Shown here: piece by piece, positions 41,258 to 49,654 of the stretch
Layout of the letters: each line of letters starts with the position of its first letter
Position numbering within the stretch: position 1 is the first letter of the stretch
Assembly (NCBI GenBank): GCA_963757945.1
Contig: CAVWTN010000002.1
Coordinates: 1,364,001 to 1,428,000 of the forward strand
Direction: 5' to 3'
DNA length: 64,000 nt
DNA from: CAVWTN01 sp963757945
GTDB taxonomy: Bacteria > Vulcanimicrobiota > Vulcanimicrobiia > Vulcanimicrobiales > Vulcanimicrobiaceae
Program-made: the position numbers and the translations under genes
The notes under the pieces: model-generated
What the model saw: only the letters and a program-made list of their open reading frames with translations
Told to the model about the DNA's origin: nothing
Database searches by the model: none

Positions 41258-41694
41258 ACGAGGAGACCTCACGCGTGCGGGAGCTGCTCGCGATCGCACG
41301 CGAGCACGACCTCGACGCACTGTGCGTCCGCGTCGGCGAGACGGAGTACGAGGTCGTGCTGCGCGAACCGGCGCAGGCCGTGCAGCCGCTCGTGGCGCCC
41401 GCACAGGCCCACGCCCCGCCCCCTGCGCCGAGCAGCGGCGCCGGCGCGGCGGCGCACTTCAAGAAGATCTCGGCGCCGATCATCGGCGTCTTCTACCGTT
41501 CACAATCGCCCGGTGCGGAACCGTTCGTCGAAGTGGGCCAACGCGTCGAGGTCGGCCAGGTCCTCTGCATCCTCGAAGCGATGAAACTGATGAACGAGAT
41601 CACGAGCGATCACGCCGGCGTCATCCGCCGGATCTTGCCGGAGAACGGCGCGCTCGTCACGCTCGGTGAGGAGATGTTTTGGATCGAACCGTGA
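41254..41694 (+). CDS. accB: biotin carboxyl carrier protein of acetyl-CoA carboxylase
   Basis: Carries the biotin that shuttles carboxyl groups to acetyl-CoA, the first step of fatty-acid synthesis. The 146-aa protein has an N-terminal helical region, a Pro/Ala-rich linker (about residues 50-68), and a biotinyl domain with the modification motif EAMKLMNEI. Unusually, accC (biotin carboxylase), its near-universal neighbour, is absent; the gene is instead wedged between hisS and gmhA with 4-bp overlaps on both sides. Confidence 0.95.
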   Translation: MNEETSRVRELLAIAREHDLDALCVRVGETEYEVVLREPAQAVQPLVAPAQAHAPPPAPSSGAGAAAHFKKISAPIIGVFYRSQSPGAEPFVEVGQRVEVGQVLCILEAMKLMNEITSDHAGVIRRILPENGALVTLGEEMFWIEP

Positions 41695-42260
41695 GCGGCA
41701 AGCGAAGCTTCCGCGAGCTGCTGGAAGACCGCCGGGGATTGCTGGACGCGGACCGCTACGAAGCCGTCTGCGAGCGCGTGGCGCGCACGCTGATCGCCGC
41801 GTTCAGCGCCGGGCGGAAAGTGCTGTGGCTGGGCAACGGCGGGAGCGCGGCCGACGCGCAGCATCTCGCCGCGGAATTGAGCGGCCGCTTCCTGCGCGAG
41901 CGCCGGGCGCTGCCCTCCGAAGCGCTCTCGGTCAACACGTCCGCCGTCACCGCGATCGCCAACGATTTCGGCTTCGAGGCGGTCTTCTCGCGCCAGGTCG
42001 AAGCGTTCGCGCGTCCGGGCGACGTCGTGATCGGGCTGACGACGAGCGGCAACTCGCGCAACATCGTGATCGCGCTCGATGAAGCGAAGCGCCAAGGCGC
42101 GACGACGATCGCGTTCACCGGGAACGGCGGCGGCGCGGTCGCGGAGATCGCCGACATCTCGATCGTCGGGCCCGACGGCTATTCGGCGCTCGTGCAAGAA
42201 GTGCACATCACGCTCGGGCACATCATCTGCGACCTCGTCGATCAGGCGCTCGCCCCGTGA
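41691..42260 (+). CDS. gmhA: sedoheptulose-7-phosphate isomerase
   Basis: First step of ADP-heptose synthesis, making D-glycero-D-manno-heptose-7-phosphate. The 189-aa SIS-domain protein has LWLGNGGSAADAQHLAAELSGRF, LTTSGNSRNIVIAL, IAFTGNGGG and the zinc/active-site-bearing C terminus QEVHITLGHIICDLV. GTG at 41691 overlaps the accB stop (GTGA). An in-frame TTG at 41679 is less likely. Confidence 0.95.
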   Translation: MSGKRSFRELLEDRRGLLDADRYEAVCERVARTLIAAFSAGRKVLWLGNGGSAADAQHLAAELSGRFLRERRALPSEALSVNTSAVTAIANDFGFEAVFSRQVEAFARPGDVVIGLTTSGNSRNIVIALDEAKRQGATTIAFTGNGGGAVAEIADISIVGPDGYSALVQEVHITLGHIICDLVDQALAP

Positions 42261-42778
42261 GCCCGGCGGCGTTTCTCGACCGTGACGGGACGCTGATGCA
42301 CGATTCCGGTTTCATCGGGGATCCGAAGCGCATCGAGATCCTGCCGGGCGTGGCACAGGCGCTCACGCTGCTCGCGGATGCGGGCTTCTTGCGCATCGTG
42401 ATCACGAACCAATCCGGCGTGGCGCGCGGATTCTTCGGCGAGACGGACGTCGAGCGCGTCAACGCCGAACTCGGGCGCTTGCTCGCGGTCGAGGGCGCAT
42501 CGCTCGATGCTGTCTATTACTGCGCGCATCTCGAGGATTGCCGCTGTCGCAAGCCGCAGACGGGCTTGGTGGACCGCGCCGTGCGCGAGCATGCGATCGA
42601 TCGCGAGCGCAGCGTCGTGTTCGGCGATCGCGGCAGCGACATCCAGCTCGCGGTCAACGCGGGGCTTCCCGGCGTGCTCGTGAACGAACTGCCGAACTAC
42701 GTCGGCCCCGAGCCGATCTGGCGCGCGAAGTCGCTGCTCGAAGGCGTGCGCTGGTATCTGGAGACGGTGCATGCCTGA
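42257..42778 (+). CDS. gmhB: D-glycero-D-manno-heptose 1,7-bisphosphate 7-phosphatase
   Basis: HAD-family phosphatase, third step of ADP-heptose synthesis. The 173-aa protein has the DxD nucleophile motif FLDRDGTLMHD, VITNQSGVARGFF, the structural zinc site CAHLEDCRCRKPQ (Cys-x-His...Cys-x-Cys), and GDRGSDIQLAVNAG with the motif III/IV acidic residues. Start GTG overlaps gmhA, and the 3' end overlaps hldA by 8 bp. Confidence 0.95.
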   Translation: MSPAAFLDRDGTLMHDSGFIGDPKRIEILPGVAQALTLLADAGFLRIVITNQSGVARGFFGETDVERVNAELGRLLAVEGASLDAVYYCAHLEDCRCRKPQTGLVDRAVREHAIDRERSVVFGDRGSDIQLAVNAGLPGVLVNELPNYVGPEPIWRAKSLLEGVRWYLETVHA

Positions 42779-43754
42779 ACTCGCGGTCCCTTCCCTGCGG
42801 TCGCTGCTCGAGCTGATGCGCGCCAAACGCGTGCTCGTCGTCGGCGACGTGATGGTCGACGAATGGGTCTGGGGCCGCGTCTCGCGGATCTCGCCCGAAG
42901 CGCCCGTTCCGGTCGTCGCGGTCAGCGACCATTCGTTCACGCTCGGCGGCGCCGGCAACGTCGCGAATAACCTGCGCGCGATCGGAGCGCAGGTCGCGTT
43001 CGCGGGCACGGTCGGGGACGACGCCGAGGGGCGGCGCGTCGCCGCGATGCTGGATGCGATCGCCGTCGATCGCAGCGCGCTCCTGACGGTCGCGGACCGG
43101 CCCACGACGCGCAAGACGCGCATCGTCGCGCAGAACCAGCAGGTCGTGCGGGCCGATTGGGAATCGGCGGCGCCGCTCCGGCCGGCCGATCGCGAGCGGC
43201 TGCGCGCCTCGATCGCGGCGCTGGCGAGCTCGTGCGACGCCGTCGTGCTCAGCGACTATGCGAAGGGCCTGTTCTCGTCACCGCTCGTCGCCGCGGCGCT
43301 CGCTTGCAAGATCGTGACCGCCGATCCCAAGCCTTCGAATCTCGCGCTGTTCGGCGGCGTGACGTGCGTCGCGCCCAACGTGCACGAAGCCGCGCAAGCG
43401 ACGGGCATCGCGATCGTCGACGACGCCTCGCTCGATCGAGCGGGCGCGCTGCTGCTCGAGCGGCTGGCGTGCCGCTACGTCTTGATCACGCGCGGGGAAC
43501 GCGGCATGGCGCTCTTCGGTCGCGACGGCGAGCGTTTGCGCGTGCCCTCGGTCGCACGCACGGTCTTCGACGTCAGCGGCGCGGGCGATACGGTGATCGC
43601 GCTCTTGACGCTCGCGCTCGCGGCCGGTGCGCCGATCGCGCTCGCGGTGGAACTCGCGAACTACGCGGCGGGCGCGGTCGTCGAGAAGCTCGGCACGGCG
43701 ACCGTTTCGCCGGAGGAGATCGTGGCGTTCGTCGAGGCCGGGATCCGTGCCTGA
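42771..43754 (+). CDS. hldA: D-glycero-beta-D-manno-heptose-7-phosphate kinase
   Basis: PfkB-type kinase domain (the HldE N-terminal half in enterobacteria), phosphorylating C1 of heptose-7-phosphate. The 327-aa protein has VVGDVMVDEWVWGRVSRISPEAPVPVV, the Gly-rich TLGGAGNVANNLRAIGA, VVLSDYAKGLF, ADPKPSN, and the anion-hole/catalytic motif SGAGDTVIA with the base Asp. It is separate from, and overlaps by 8 bp, the nucleotidylyltransferase that follows, so this organism uses split enzymes instead of a fused HldE. Confidence 0.95.
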   Translation: MPELAVPSLRSLLELMRAKRVLVVGDVMVDEWVWGRVSRISPEAPVPVVAVSDHSFTLGGAGNVANNLRAIGAQVAFAGTVGDDAEGRRVAAMLDAIAVDRSALLTVADRPTTRKTRIVAQNQQVVRADWESAAPLRPADRERLRASIAALASSCDAVVLSDYAKGLFSSPLVAAALACKIVTADPKPSNLALFGGVTCVAPNVHEAAQATGIAIVDDASLDRAGALLLERLACRYVLITRGERGMALFGRDGERLRVPSVARTVFDVSGAGDTVIALLTLALAAGAPIALAVELANYAAGAVVEKLGTATVSPEEIVAFVEAGIRA

Positions 43755-44241
43755 CGCGTTCGCCGCGCCGATCCTCGAGCTCGATGCCGCGGTCGCACTG
43801 CGCGAGCAGTGGCGCGCCGCCGGCAAACGCGTCGTGTTCACGAACGGCTGCTTCGACGTGCTGCATGCCGGGCACGTCGCGTATCTCGCCTGGGCGCGCG
43901 CGCGCGGCGACGCGCTCGTGCTGGGGCTCAACAGCGATGCCTCCGTGCGCGCGCTCAAGGGCCCCGAGCGGCCGTTCGTTCCGTTCGAAGATCGTGCCGC
44001 GCTGCTGGCTGCGCTGCGCAGCGTCGACGCCGTCGTCGGCTTCGCGGAACGTACGCCCGAAGCGCTGATCGAGCGGCTGCGTCCGGATATCCACGTCAAG
44101 AGCGGTCAGTATCGCATCGAGGACCTGCCCGAGCGCACCGTCGTGCTCGCCGGGGGCGGCGAGATCGTGCTGGCGCCGCACCTGGCGGGAAAGAGCACGA
44201 CGGATCTGGTCGCCCGGATTCGCCGGAGCTACGAGGGGTAA
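43747..44241 (+). CDS. hldC: D-glycero-beta-D-manno-heptose 1-phosphate adenylyltransferase
   Basis: Activates heptose-1-phosphate with ATP to ADP-heptose. The 164-aa protein has FTNGCFDVLHAGHVAYLAWAR, with H-A-G-H as the nucleotidyltransferase H-x-G-H, LNSDASVRALKGPERP, and the ISSTxL-equivalent KSTTDLVARI near the C terminus. GTG at 43747 is used. The purine run GAGGGG at its 3' end (44233-44238) serves as ribosome binding site for the next gene. Confidence 0.93.
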   Translation: MPDAFAAPILELDAAVALREQWRAAGKRVVFTNGCFDVLHAGHVAYLAWARARGDALVLGLNSDASVRALKGPERPFVPFEDRAALLAALRSVDAVVGFAERTPEALIERLRPDIHVKSGQYRIEDLPERTVVLAGGGEIVLAPHLAGKSTTDLVARIRRSYEG

Positions 44242-44247
44242 GCGGAA

Positions 44248-45495
44248 CTGCGCATCGCGATCACGAGCAACGGTCCGGGTGAACTCGCAGGCTGGCTGCG
44301 TCCGCTCCTCTTCGAACTCTATCGCCAATCGCCGGCGCTGGACGTCACGCTGTTCTTCGTGCCGGACGATTACGCAACGGGGCGCGAGCCGCACGTCGCG
44401 CGGCGGCTGTTTCCGCAACTGCGCATCGTGCCCGCGCGCGATTACGTGCGCTTCGCGTTCGGCGCGCCGCTGGACGGGTTGCCGCCCAGCGTCGACGACG
44501 TGCTCTACCTCGGCGGCGATCTGATGCACGCGGGACGCGTGAACGACCGCCTCGGCGGCAGGCTGCGCTCGTACAAATTCGCGCGCCGCTCGCTGCGCGA
44601 GCGCCTGCGGACCGTGTACGCGGTCGACGCCGCGAACGAACGGGATATCCGCGCGAGCTCGATCGCCCCGGAGCGCATCGAGGTCGTGGGCAACCTCGCG
44701 ATCGACGGGGCTCTGGGCGAAGCGTCGGGCCGCTTCGGGAGCGGAGCGGCGCGCACGCCCGCAAGCGATTGGAAAGACGGCGTCTTGATCATGCCGGGCT
44801 CGCGGCGGCTGGAGATCGCGAATCTCGTGCCGTTCTTCCTGCAGGTCGCGGTGCGCTTGCGCGCGCTCGAGCCCGGCGTGCCGATCGCGTTCGGCATCTC
44901 GCCGTTCACCGAGCTCGGCGAACTCGAAACGGCGCTCGCGGGCGGCGGGGATCCGCGTTTTTGGGGCACGCGCGGGCGCGTCGTCGACACGCCGGAAGGC
45001 CCCGCGTTGCAGCCGCTCGGCGACGCGCCGCCGTTTCCGATCGTGCACGACGCGATGCGCGCCGCCTCGCGCGCGCGCGTCGCGCTGACGATCCCCGGCA
45101 CGAAGTGCATCGAGCTCGCCGCGCTGGGCGTACCGACCATCGCGTGCACGCCGCTCAACGCCCCGGAACTCGCGGTCGTCAACGGGCCGCTGCAATACTT
45201 GGGCCGCATTCCGCTCGCCGGCAACGCGCTCAAGCGGGCGGTCGCGCTGCGCGTCGCGGCGCGCTTCCCGATGGCGGCGCAACCGAACATCGACGCGGGC
45301 GAGATGCTGATGCCCGAACTGCGCGGGACGCTGACGCCGGGGCACATCGCCGCCCGCGTGGCCGCGTACCTCGAGGACGGCGCGGCGCGAGCGAGCGCGA
45401 GCGAGCGGCTTCGCGAACTCTACGCCGGTCATGCCGGCGCATCCGAACGCATGGCCCGCTCGCTGCTCGGCGTGCGCGCCGAAGCCGTGCGCTGA
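44248..45495 (+). CDS. LpxB-like glycosyltransferase with CTG start
   Basis: A 415-aa GT-B-type protein related to lipid-A-disaccharide synthase. The frame extends upstream of its first ATG (44359): the preceding 37 codons encode RIAITSNGPGELAGWLRPLLFELY, the characteristic S-N-G-P-G-E opening of this family, so translation must begin upstream. The only suitable codon is CTG at 44248, placed 9 bases after GAGGGG; no ATG, GTG or TTG lies between the previous stop and this motif. Later features: VLYLGGDLMHA, LIMPGSRRLEI, and a C-terminal LTIPGTKCIELAALGVPTI like the UDP-sugar-binding region of LpxB. Substrate unknown, probably a lipid-linked sugar. Confidence 0.8.
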   Translation: MRIAITSNGPGELAGWLRPLLFELYRQSPALDVTLFFVPDDYATGREPHVARRLFPQLRIVPARDYVRFAFGAPLDGLPPSVDDVLYLGGDLMHAGRVNDRLGGRLRSYKFARRSLRERLRTVYAVDAANERDIRASSIAPERIEVVGNLAIDGALGEASGRFGSGAARTPASDWKDGVLIMPGSRRLEIANLVPFFLQVAVRLRALEPGVPIAFGISPFTELGELETALAGGGDPRFWGTRGRVVDTPEGPALQPLGDAPPFPIVHDAMRAASRARVALTIPGTKCIELAALGVPTIACTPLNAPELAVVNGPLQYLGRIPLAGNALKRAVALRVAARFPMAAQPNIDAGEMLMPELRGTLTPGHIAARVAAYLEDGAARASASERLRELYAGHAGASERMARSLLGVRAEAVR

Positions 45496-46388
45496 TGCTC
45501 TCCGTCGTCATCGCCACGAAGGATCGCGCCGCGTTCGTCGCGCGCGCGCTCGATTCGTTGGCGCTGCAGGAGCATGCGCCGCCGTTCGAGGTGATCGTCG
45601 TCGACAACGGCTCGCGCGACGGCACCGCGGAACTCGTGCGCGAGCGGATCCCCGGGTTGCCGTTCCCGCTCGTGCTCTCGCAACATGCCGAACCGAACCG
45701 GGGAGCGGCGCGCAACGCCGGGATCGCGCTCGCGCGCGGCGAGACGGTCGTCTTCGTCGACGACGACGTGTGGGTGCCGCCGGATTTCCTGGCCGCGCAC
45801 GCGCGCGCGCACGCCGCGGGCGGCGTGGACCTCGCGGTCTCCGGGCCGATCCTCAACGTGCCGTCGTACGACGTGCGGCCCGAACCGGTTGCGGCGAACT
45901 ACTCGCGGGCCTTCCTGTGCACGTGCAACGTCTCGCTGCCGCTCCGCGCGCTCGAGTCGGTCGGCGGGTTCGACGAAGTCTTCGACCTGTACGGCTGGGA
46001 AGATACGGAACTCGGCTTGCGCTTGCGCCGGGCGGGCGTCGTGCGGGCATTCGCCTGGGACGCGTATCTCTATCACATCAAGCCGCCGCAGAGCGAGACG
46101 CTCGAGGTTCTCGCGCGCAAGACCGTCGAGCGCGCGCGCATGGCGACGCATCTGCTGCGCAAGGAACCGACCTGGCGCGCGCGCTTGGCGACCGGCGCCT
46201 ACGCGGTGAATTTGTGGCGGGCGCGCGTGACGGCACCGGAGTGGACGCTCCCGTTCTTCGCGGGGCTGGCGAACGGAACGCGAACGCCGGCGCTGGTGCG
46301 CGGGATCGCGCGCTCGCACTTCCTCGACGGACTCTACACGAACGAACTTCGGCGCGCGCTCGAGGCCGAAACGCCGAAGCAGAGATGA
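45495..46388 (+). CDS. family 2 glycosyltransferase (1)
   Basis: A 297-aa GT-A fold enzyme. Visible: LSVVIATKDRAAFVARALDSL, VVDNGSRDGT, NRGAARNAGIALARGETVVFVDDDV with the metal-binding DxD, and GGFDEVFDLYGWEDTELGLRLRRAG, the ED catalytic-base motif. The C-terminal 80 residues are a helical extension without recognised function and without clear membrane segments. It starts on the base after the previous gene's stop (TGATG) and overlaps the next by ATGA, so it belongs to the surface-glycan operon; acceptor and donor are unknown. Confidence 0.87.
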   Translation: MLSVVIATKDRAAFVARALDSLALQEHAPPFEVIVVDNGSRDGTAELVRERIPGLPFPLVLSQHAEPNRGAARNAGIALARGETVVFVDDDVWVPPDFLAAHARAHAAGGVDLAVSGPILNVPSYDVRPEPVAANYSRAFLCTCNVSLPLRALESVGGFDEVFDLYGWEDTELGLRLRRAGVVRAFAWDAYLYHIKPPQSETLEVLARKTVERARMATHLLRKEPTWRARLATGAYAVNLWRARVTAPEWTLPFFAGLANGTRTPALVRGIARSHFLDGLYTNELRRALEAETPKQR

Positions 46389-47365
46389 AGATTCTCCTCG
46401 TGCGCGGCGACGGCATCGGCGATGCGCTCGCGCTGACGCCGCTCCTCGCGGCACTGCGCGCCGCCGGGCACGACGTCGGCTGCGTGCTCTCGACGCGCAA
46501 CGCGGGCGTGTTTTCGCGCGCCGCGCTGGACGCGCGCCACGTCCTGGAACGCTATCCGTGGCCGCGGCACGGTTCCACGCCGCAGAGCCGGGCCGCGGCG
46601 CTTGCCGAGGCGCGCGCGCGCGGCTACGAGATCGCGCTGATCGCCTCGGAGGAGCCCGAGGCCTACGAGTTCGCGCGGGATGCCGGGATCGGCGTGCGCG
46701 TCGGCTTCACGAACGGCCTCGAGAAGCCGCTCAAGAGCCTCTGGACGCGCCGGATGCTCACGCGCGCCGTCGTGCGCCCGGCCTCCGCCGGGCGCGAGCG
46801 CCGCAATGAAGTCGAGACGCTCTTCGAACTCGGCGCGGGGCTGCACGGCGAAGCGGGGCCGACGCGGGATCTCGCACGGCTGCGCCCGCTCGTCCTGGAC
46901 GCGCTTCCCTTGCCGAGCGGCCGGATCGCCGTGCAGCTCTCCCCGAAATTCGAGCGTTACGGCTTCGCCGTCGCGGAGCAAGTGCGCGCCTTCAAGGCGC
47001 TCGGCGTCTGGGGACCGCTCGTCGCGCTGGCCGATCCGGCCGATCCCGAGGGCGCGCGCGAGATCGCCGCGGCCGCGGACATGTGGCTCGAAGAGACCCC
47101 GTCGACCGGGCACTGGAAGGCGGCGATCGCCGGGGCGAAGGCGCTCGTCACGCCGGACACCGGCGCCGCGCACGTCGCCGGAATGACCGGCGTGCCGGCG
47201 TTCGTGCTCTTCGCCGCCGACGGCGAGGAGGCGGCGAACATGCTGCGCTGGCGGCCGTGGTGTTCCGAGCCGTGCGTGACGCTGCCGTGCACGCGCGAGG
47301 CGCTCGACGGGCTAGAAGGCAGTCTGGGCGCCTGGCTCGCCAGGCTCGAGGGAGCCGGCGCGTGA
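46385..47365 (+). CDS. family 9 glycosyltransferase, heptosyltransferase-like (1)
   Basis: A 326-aa ADP-heptose:LPS heptosyltransferase-like protein (WaaC/WaaF group). Features: KILLVRGDGIGDALALTPLLAAL at the N terminus, a central WTRRMLTR, and the C-terminal donor-binding PDTGAAHVAGMTGVPAFVLFAADG, where D-T/S-G-x-x-H-x-A is the GT9 hallmark. One of three GT9 genes in this operon and the most diverged N-terminally. Overlap with neighbours on both sides. The adjacent heptose-synthesis genes make heptose the most likely donor, which is an inference. Confidence 0.85.
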   Translation: MKILLVRGDGIGDALALTPLLAALRAAGHDVGCVLSTRNAGVFSRAALDARHVLERYPWPRHGSTPQSRAAALAEARARGYEIALIASEEPEAYEFARDAGIGVRVGFTNGLEKPLKSLWTRRMLTRAVVRPASAGRERRNEVETLFELGAGLHGEAGPTRDLARLRPLVLDALPLPSGRIAVQLSPKFERYGFAVAEQVRAFKALGVWGPLVALADPADPEGAREIAAAADMWLEETPSTGHWKAAIAGAKALVTPDTGAAHVAGMTGVPAFVLFAADGEEAANMLRWRPWCSEPCVTLPCTREALDGLEGSLGAWLARLEGAGA

Positions 47366-48357
47366 AGGCGCTCGTGATTTGCACCGGCGGCGGGATCGGG
47401 GACGTCCTGTTGGCGACGCCCGTCATGCGCGCGCTGCGCGAACGCTACGAGCGGGTCGTCGCCCTCACGGCCCCGGCGCATCGCGCCGTGCTCGCCGGCA
47501 ATCCCGCGCTCGCCGAGGTCTGGGTCGACGAAGGCCCCCTGCTCGACATGGCGGCGCGGATTCGGGCGGCGGCCTTCGACGCCTGCGTCGTCACCTGGGC
47601 GAGCCCGCGCAGCGCGGCGCTGCCGTTCCTGGCCGGGATCCCGCGGCGGGCCGGCCAGGCGCGCCGCTTGTATTCGGGCCTGTTCACGGACCGCGTCGTC
47701 GTGCGCAGCGAGCTCGGGGACCGCACGACGCACTGGACTCAGATCTTGCTCGACTTCGCGCGCGCGCTCGGATGCGACGCCGCCGATGCGACGCCGGCGT
47801 TCGTGGTGCCCGCCGAGGCGCGCGGTTCGCTCGCGGAGCTGCTCGCGCGGGCCGGCATCGAGGGACCCTACGCCGTCTTCCATCCGACCCGCGGGATCGC
47901 GGCGATCGCGGGCCGTTGGCCCTCCGTCGCGCTCGGCGCGCTGGGCGCGCGCTTGCGCGAAGGGCTCGGCCTCCCGCTCGTCGTCACGGGCGCCCCGGGC
48001 GACCGTGAGATCGCCGAGACGATCGCGGCGGGGGCCGGGGGAATCTCGCTTGCGGGCCGCACGTCGCTCGGCGAATACGGCGCGCTCGCCGAAGGCGCGA
48101 CGGCCGTCGTGGCGCTCGACAGCGGGCCGATGCACCTGGCGGCCGCCGTCGGCGCACCGACCGTCGGCATCTTTGCCCTACGAACCGACGAGCCCGATCG
48201 TTGGGCCCCTCTTGGCCCGAGGACCGCGGTCGTGCGCGGAACGTACCCCTGCCCGCCGGAGCATCGCAAGGAGACCTGCCCCAATTTCGCCTGCATCGCG
48301 GAGCTTTCGGCGGAACGCGTGCTCGCGGCGATCGAAGGCCTGCTCGCGCGCAGTTGA
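47362..48357 (+). CDS. family 9 glycosyltransferase, heptosyltransferase-like (2)
   Basis: A 331-aa GT9 enzyme. It opens ALVICTGGGIGDVLLATPVMRALRERY, continues with LAGIPRRAGQARRLYS and HWTQILLDFARALG, and has the donor-site VALDSGPMHLAAAVGAPTVGIFALRTDEPDRWAPLGPR plus a Cys-containing ETCPNFACIAEL near the end, a segment also seen in WaaF-type proteins (C...C). GTG start overlaps the previous gene. Probably adds an ADP-activated heptose to the growing core. Confidence 0.88.
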   Translation: MKALVICTGGGIGDVLLATPVMRALRERYERVVALTAPAHRAVLAGNPALAEVWVDEGPLLDMAARIRAAAFDACVVTWASPRSAALPFLAGIPRRAGQARRLYSGLFTDRVVVRSELGDRTTHWTQILLDFARALGCDAADATPAFVVPAEARGSLAELLARAGIEGPYAVFHPTRGIAAIAGRWPSVALGALGARLREGLGLPLVVTGAPGDREIAETIAAGAGGISLAGRTSLGEYGALAEGATAVVALDSGPMHLAAAVGAPTVGIFALRTDEPDRWAPLGPRTAVVRGTYPCPPEHRKETCPNFACIAELSAERVLAAIEGLLARS

Positions 48358-48407
48358 GCGAAGCGGCGGGCGGGCCCCCTCGCGGCTCGGAACGAACTGC
48401 GCAAGCA

Positions 48408-48746
48408 ATGGTGCCCCTGACTCCCTCGGAATTCGACCGCGTCGAGATCCGCGTCGGTACGATCGTCGCGGCCGATGATTTTCCCGAAGCGCGCAAACCG
48501 GCGTACCGCCTCACGATCGATTTCGGCGACCAGCTCGGCCGCAAGCGCTCGAGCGCGCAGATCACCGAGCGCTACCGGCGCGAGGACCTCATCGGCCGGC
48601 AGGTGCTCGCGGTCGTCAACTTTCCGCCCAAGCGCATCGCGGGCTTTCCGAGCGAAGTGCTCACGCTCGGCGTCAACGACGACGCCGGCTTCGTCGTGCT
48701 CGCCGCGGTCGAACGCCCCGTGCCGAACGGAACGCGCCTGTACTGA
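48408..48746 (+). CDS. csaA: CsaA-type tRNA-binding / chaperone protein
   Basis: A 112-aa single-domain OB-fold protein of the CsaA group (homodimeric tRNA-binding domain, chaperone-like activity in Bacillus). It shows LTPSEFDRVEIRVGTIVAADDFPEARKPAYRLTIDFG, then SSAQITERY, the LIGRQVLAVVNFPPKRIAGFPSEVLTLG core and the terminal VERPVPNGTRL. ATG at 48408 gives the usual N terminus; a TTG at 48354 that overlaps the previous stop would add 18 residues. Oddly placed in a glycosyltransferase operon, possibly for shared expression with aspS and hisS. Confidence 0.9.
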   Translation: MVPLTPSEFDRVEIRVGTIVAADDFPEARKPAYRLTIDFGDQLGRKRSSAQITERYRREDLIGRQVLAVVNFPPKRIAGFPSEVLTLGVNDDAGFVVLAAVERPVPNGTRLY

Positions 48747-48748
48747 CG

Positions 48749-49654
48749 ATGCGCATCACGATCCAGCTCTGCACGTACAATCGCGCGCACCTCTTGGGGC
48801 GCGTCCTGGACGGCTGTTTCGAGCAGACGCTCCCCGGCGACCAGTACGAGGTCGTCCTCGTGAACGACGGCTCGCGCGACGAAACGCCGGCCATCATCGA
48901 AGCGGCCGCGCGGCGCGCGAGCTGCGGCTTCACCGTCGTCCACCAAGAGAACGCCGGGCTCGCGCGCGGCCGAAACGCCGGCATCGCGCGCGCGCGCGGC
49001 GAGCGCATCGTGTTCATCGACGACGACATCCTGCCGACGCCGACGTTCGTTGAAGAGCATCTGCGCTCGCACGTGCGCACGCCCGAAGCCGTCGTGCGCG
49101 GGGCCGTCATCAACACCGAGAGCTTCGAGGTGCTGCCGCCGCCGATCTGGACGCTCGCGAATTACAGCGCGAACTATTTTTGGACGAGCAACGTCTCGGT
49201 CGCGCGTGAAACGCTCGATCGCGTCGGGCACTTCACCGAAGATTTTCGCGAGTACGGCTGGGAAGACATCGAGCTCGGCATGCGGCTGCGCAAAGCCGGC
49301 GCGCCCGGCATCTTCAACAAGGCGGCGCTCGTGTTCCACCACAAGCCGCGGCCGCGGGCCGGGAACGTCGCGGGGATGCTGCGCCAGGCGCGCGCGCAAG
49401 CGCGCACCGCCGTGCAGTTGCGCGCGCTGCATCCGGATTGGCGCGTCGTGCTCGCGATCGGAGACGATCCCGTGCAGCGCGCCGTGCACCGGGCCGCGCG
49501 CGCGCTCGGCCTGCCGGCCAGATTCGCACGGGTGCTGGGCGATTACAGCGCGGACCGCGCGCTCTCCGGGCGCGAGCTCGGGGCCGCGCGGGCGCTCGTG
49601 CGCGAGACGTACTTCGAGGAGCTCGAACGGGCCAAAGCCGGCCTTTCCGGATGA
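48749..49654 (+). CDS. family 2 glycosyltransferase (2)
   Basis: A 301-aa GT-A enzyme resembling glycosyltransferase (1) in length and motif spacing: ITIQLCTYNRAHLLGRVLDGCFEQ, VVLVNDGSRDETPAII, NAGLARGRNAGIARARGERIVFIDDDI (DxD), and GHFTEDFREYGWEDIELGMRLRKAG. The C-terminal third is helical. Starts 2 bp after csaA and overlaps the next GT9 gene. The two proteins are probably paralogues used at successive steps. Donor unknown. Confidence 0.87.
   Translation: MRITIQLCTYNRAHLLGRVLDGCFEQTLPGDQYEVVLVNDGSRDETPAIIEAAARRASCGFTVVHQENAGLARGRNAGIARARGERIVFIDDDILPTPTFVEEHLRSHVRTPEAVVRGAVINTESFEVLPPPIWTLANYSANYFWTSNVSVARETLDRVGHFTEDFREYGWEDIELGMRLRKAGAPGIFNKAALVFHHKPRPRAGNVAGMLRQARAQARTAVQLRALHPDWRVVLAIGDDPVQRAVHRAARALGLPARFARVLGDYSADRALSGRELGAARALVRETYFEELERAKAGLSG

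Noticed and set aside
37877..41404. A very long open frame (about 1175 codons) on the minus strand across the propeller gene and hisS
   Set aside because: It is a GC-bias shadow: the plus-strand genes hisS and accB are certain, and the minus frame is Arg-rich with no recognisable domain.
42242..43123. Minus-strand open frame across gmhB and hldA
   Set aside because: It overlaps two genes with full catalytic motifs on the plus strand and shows no family features.
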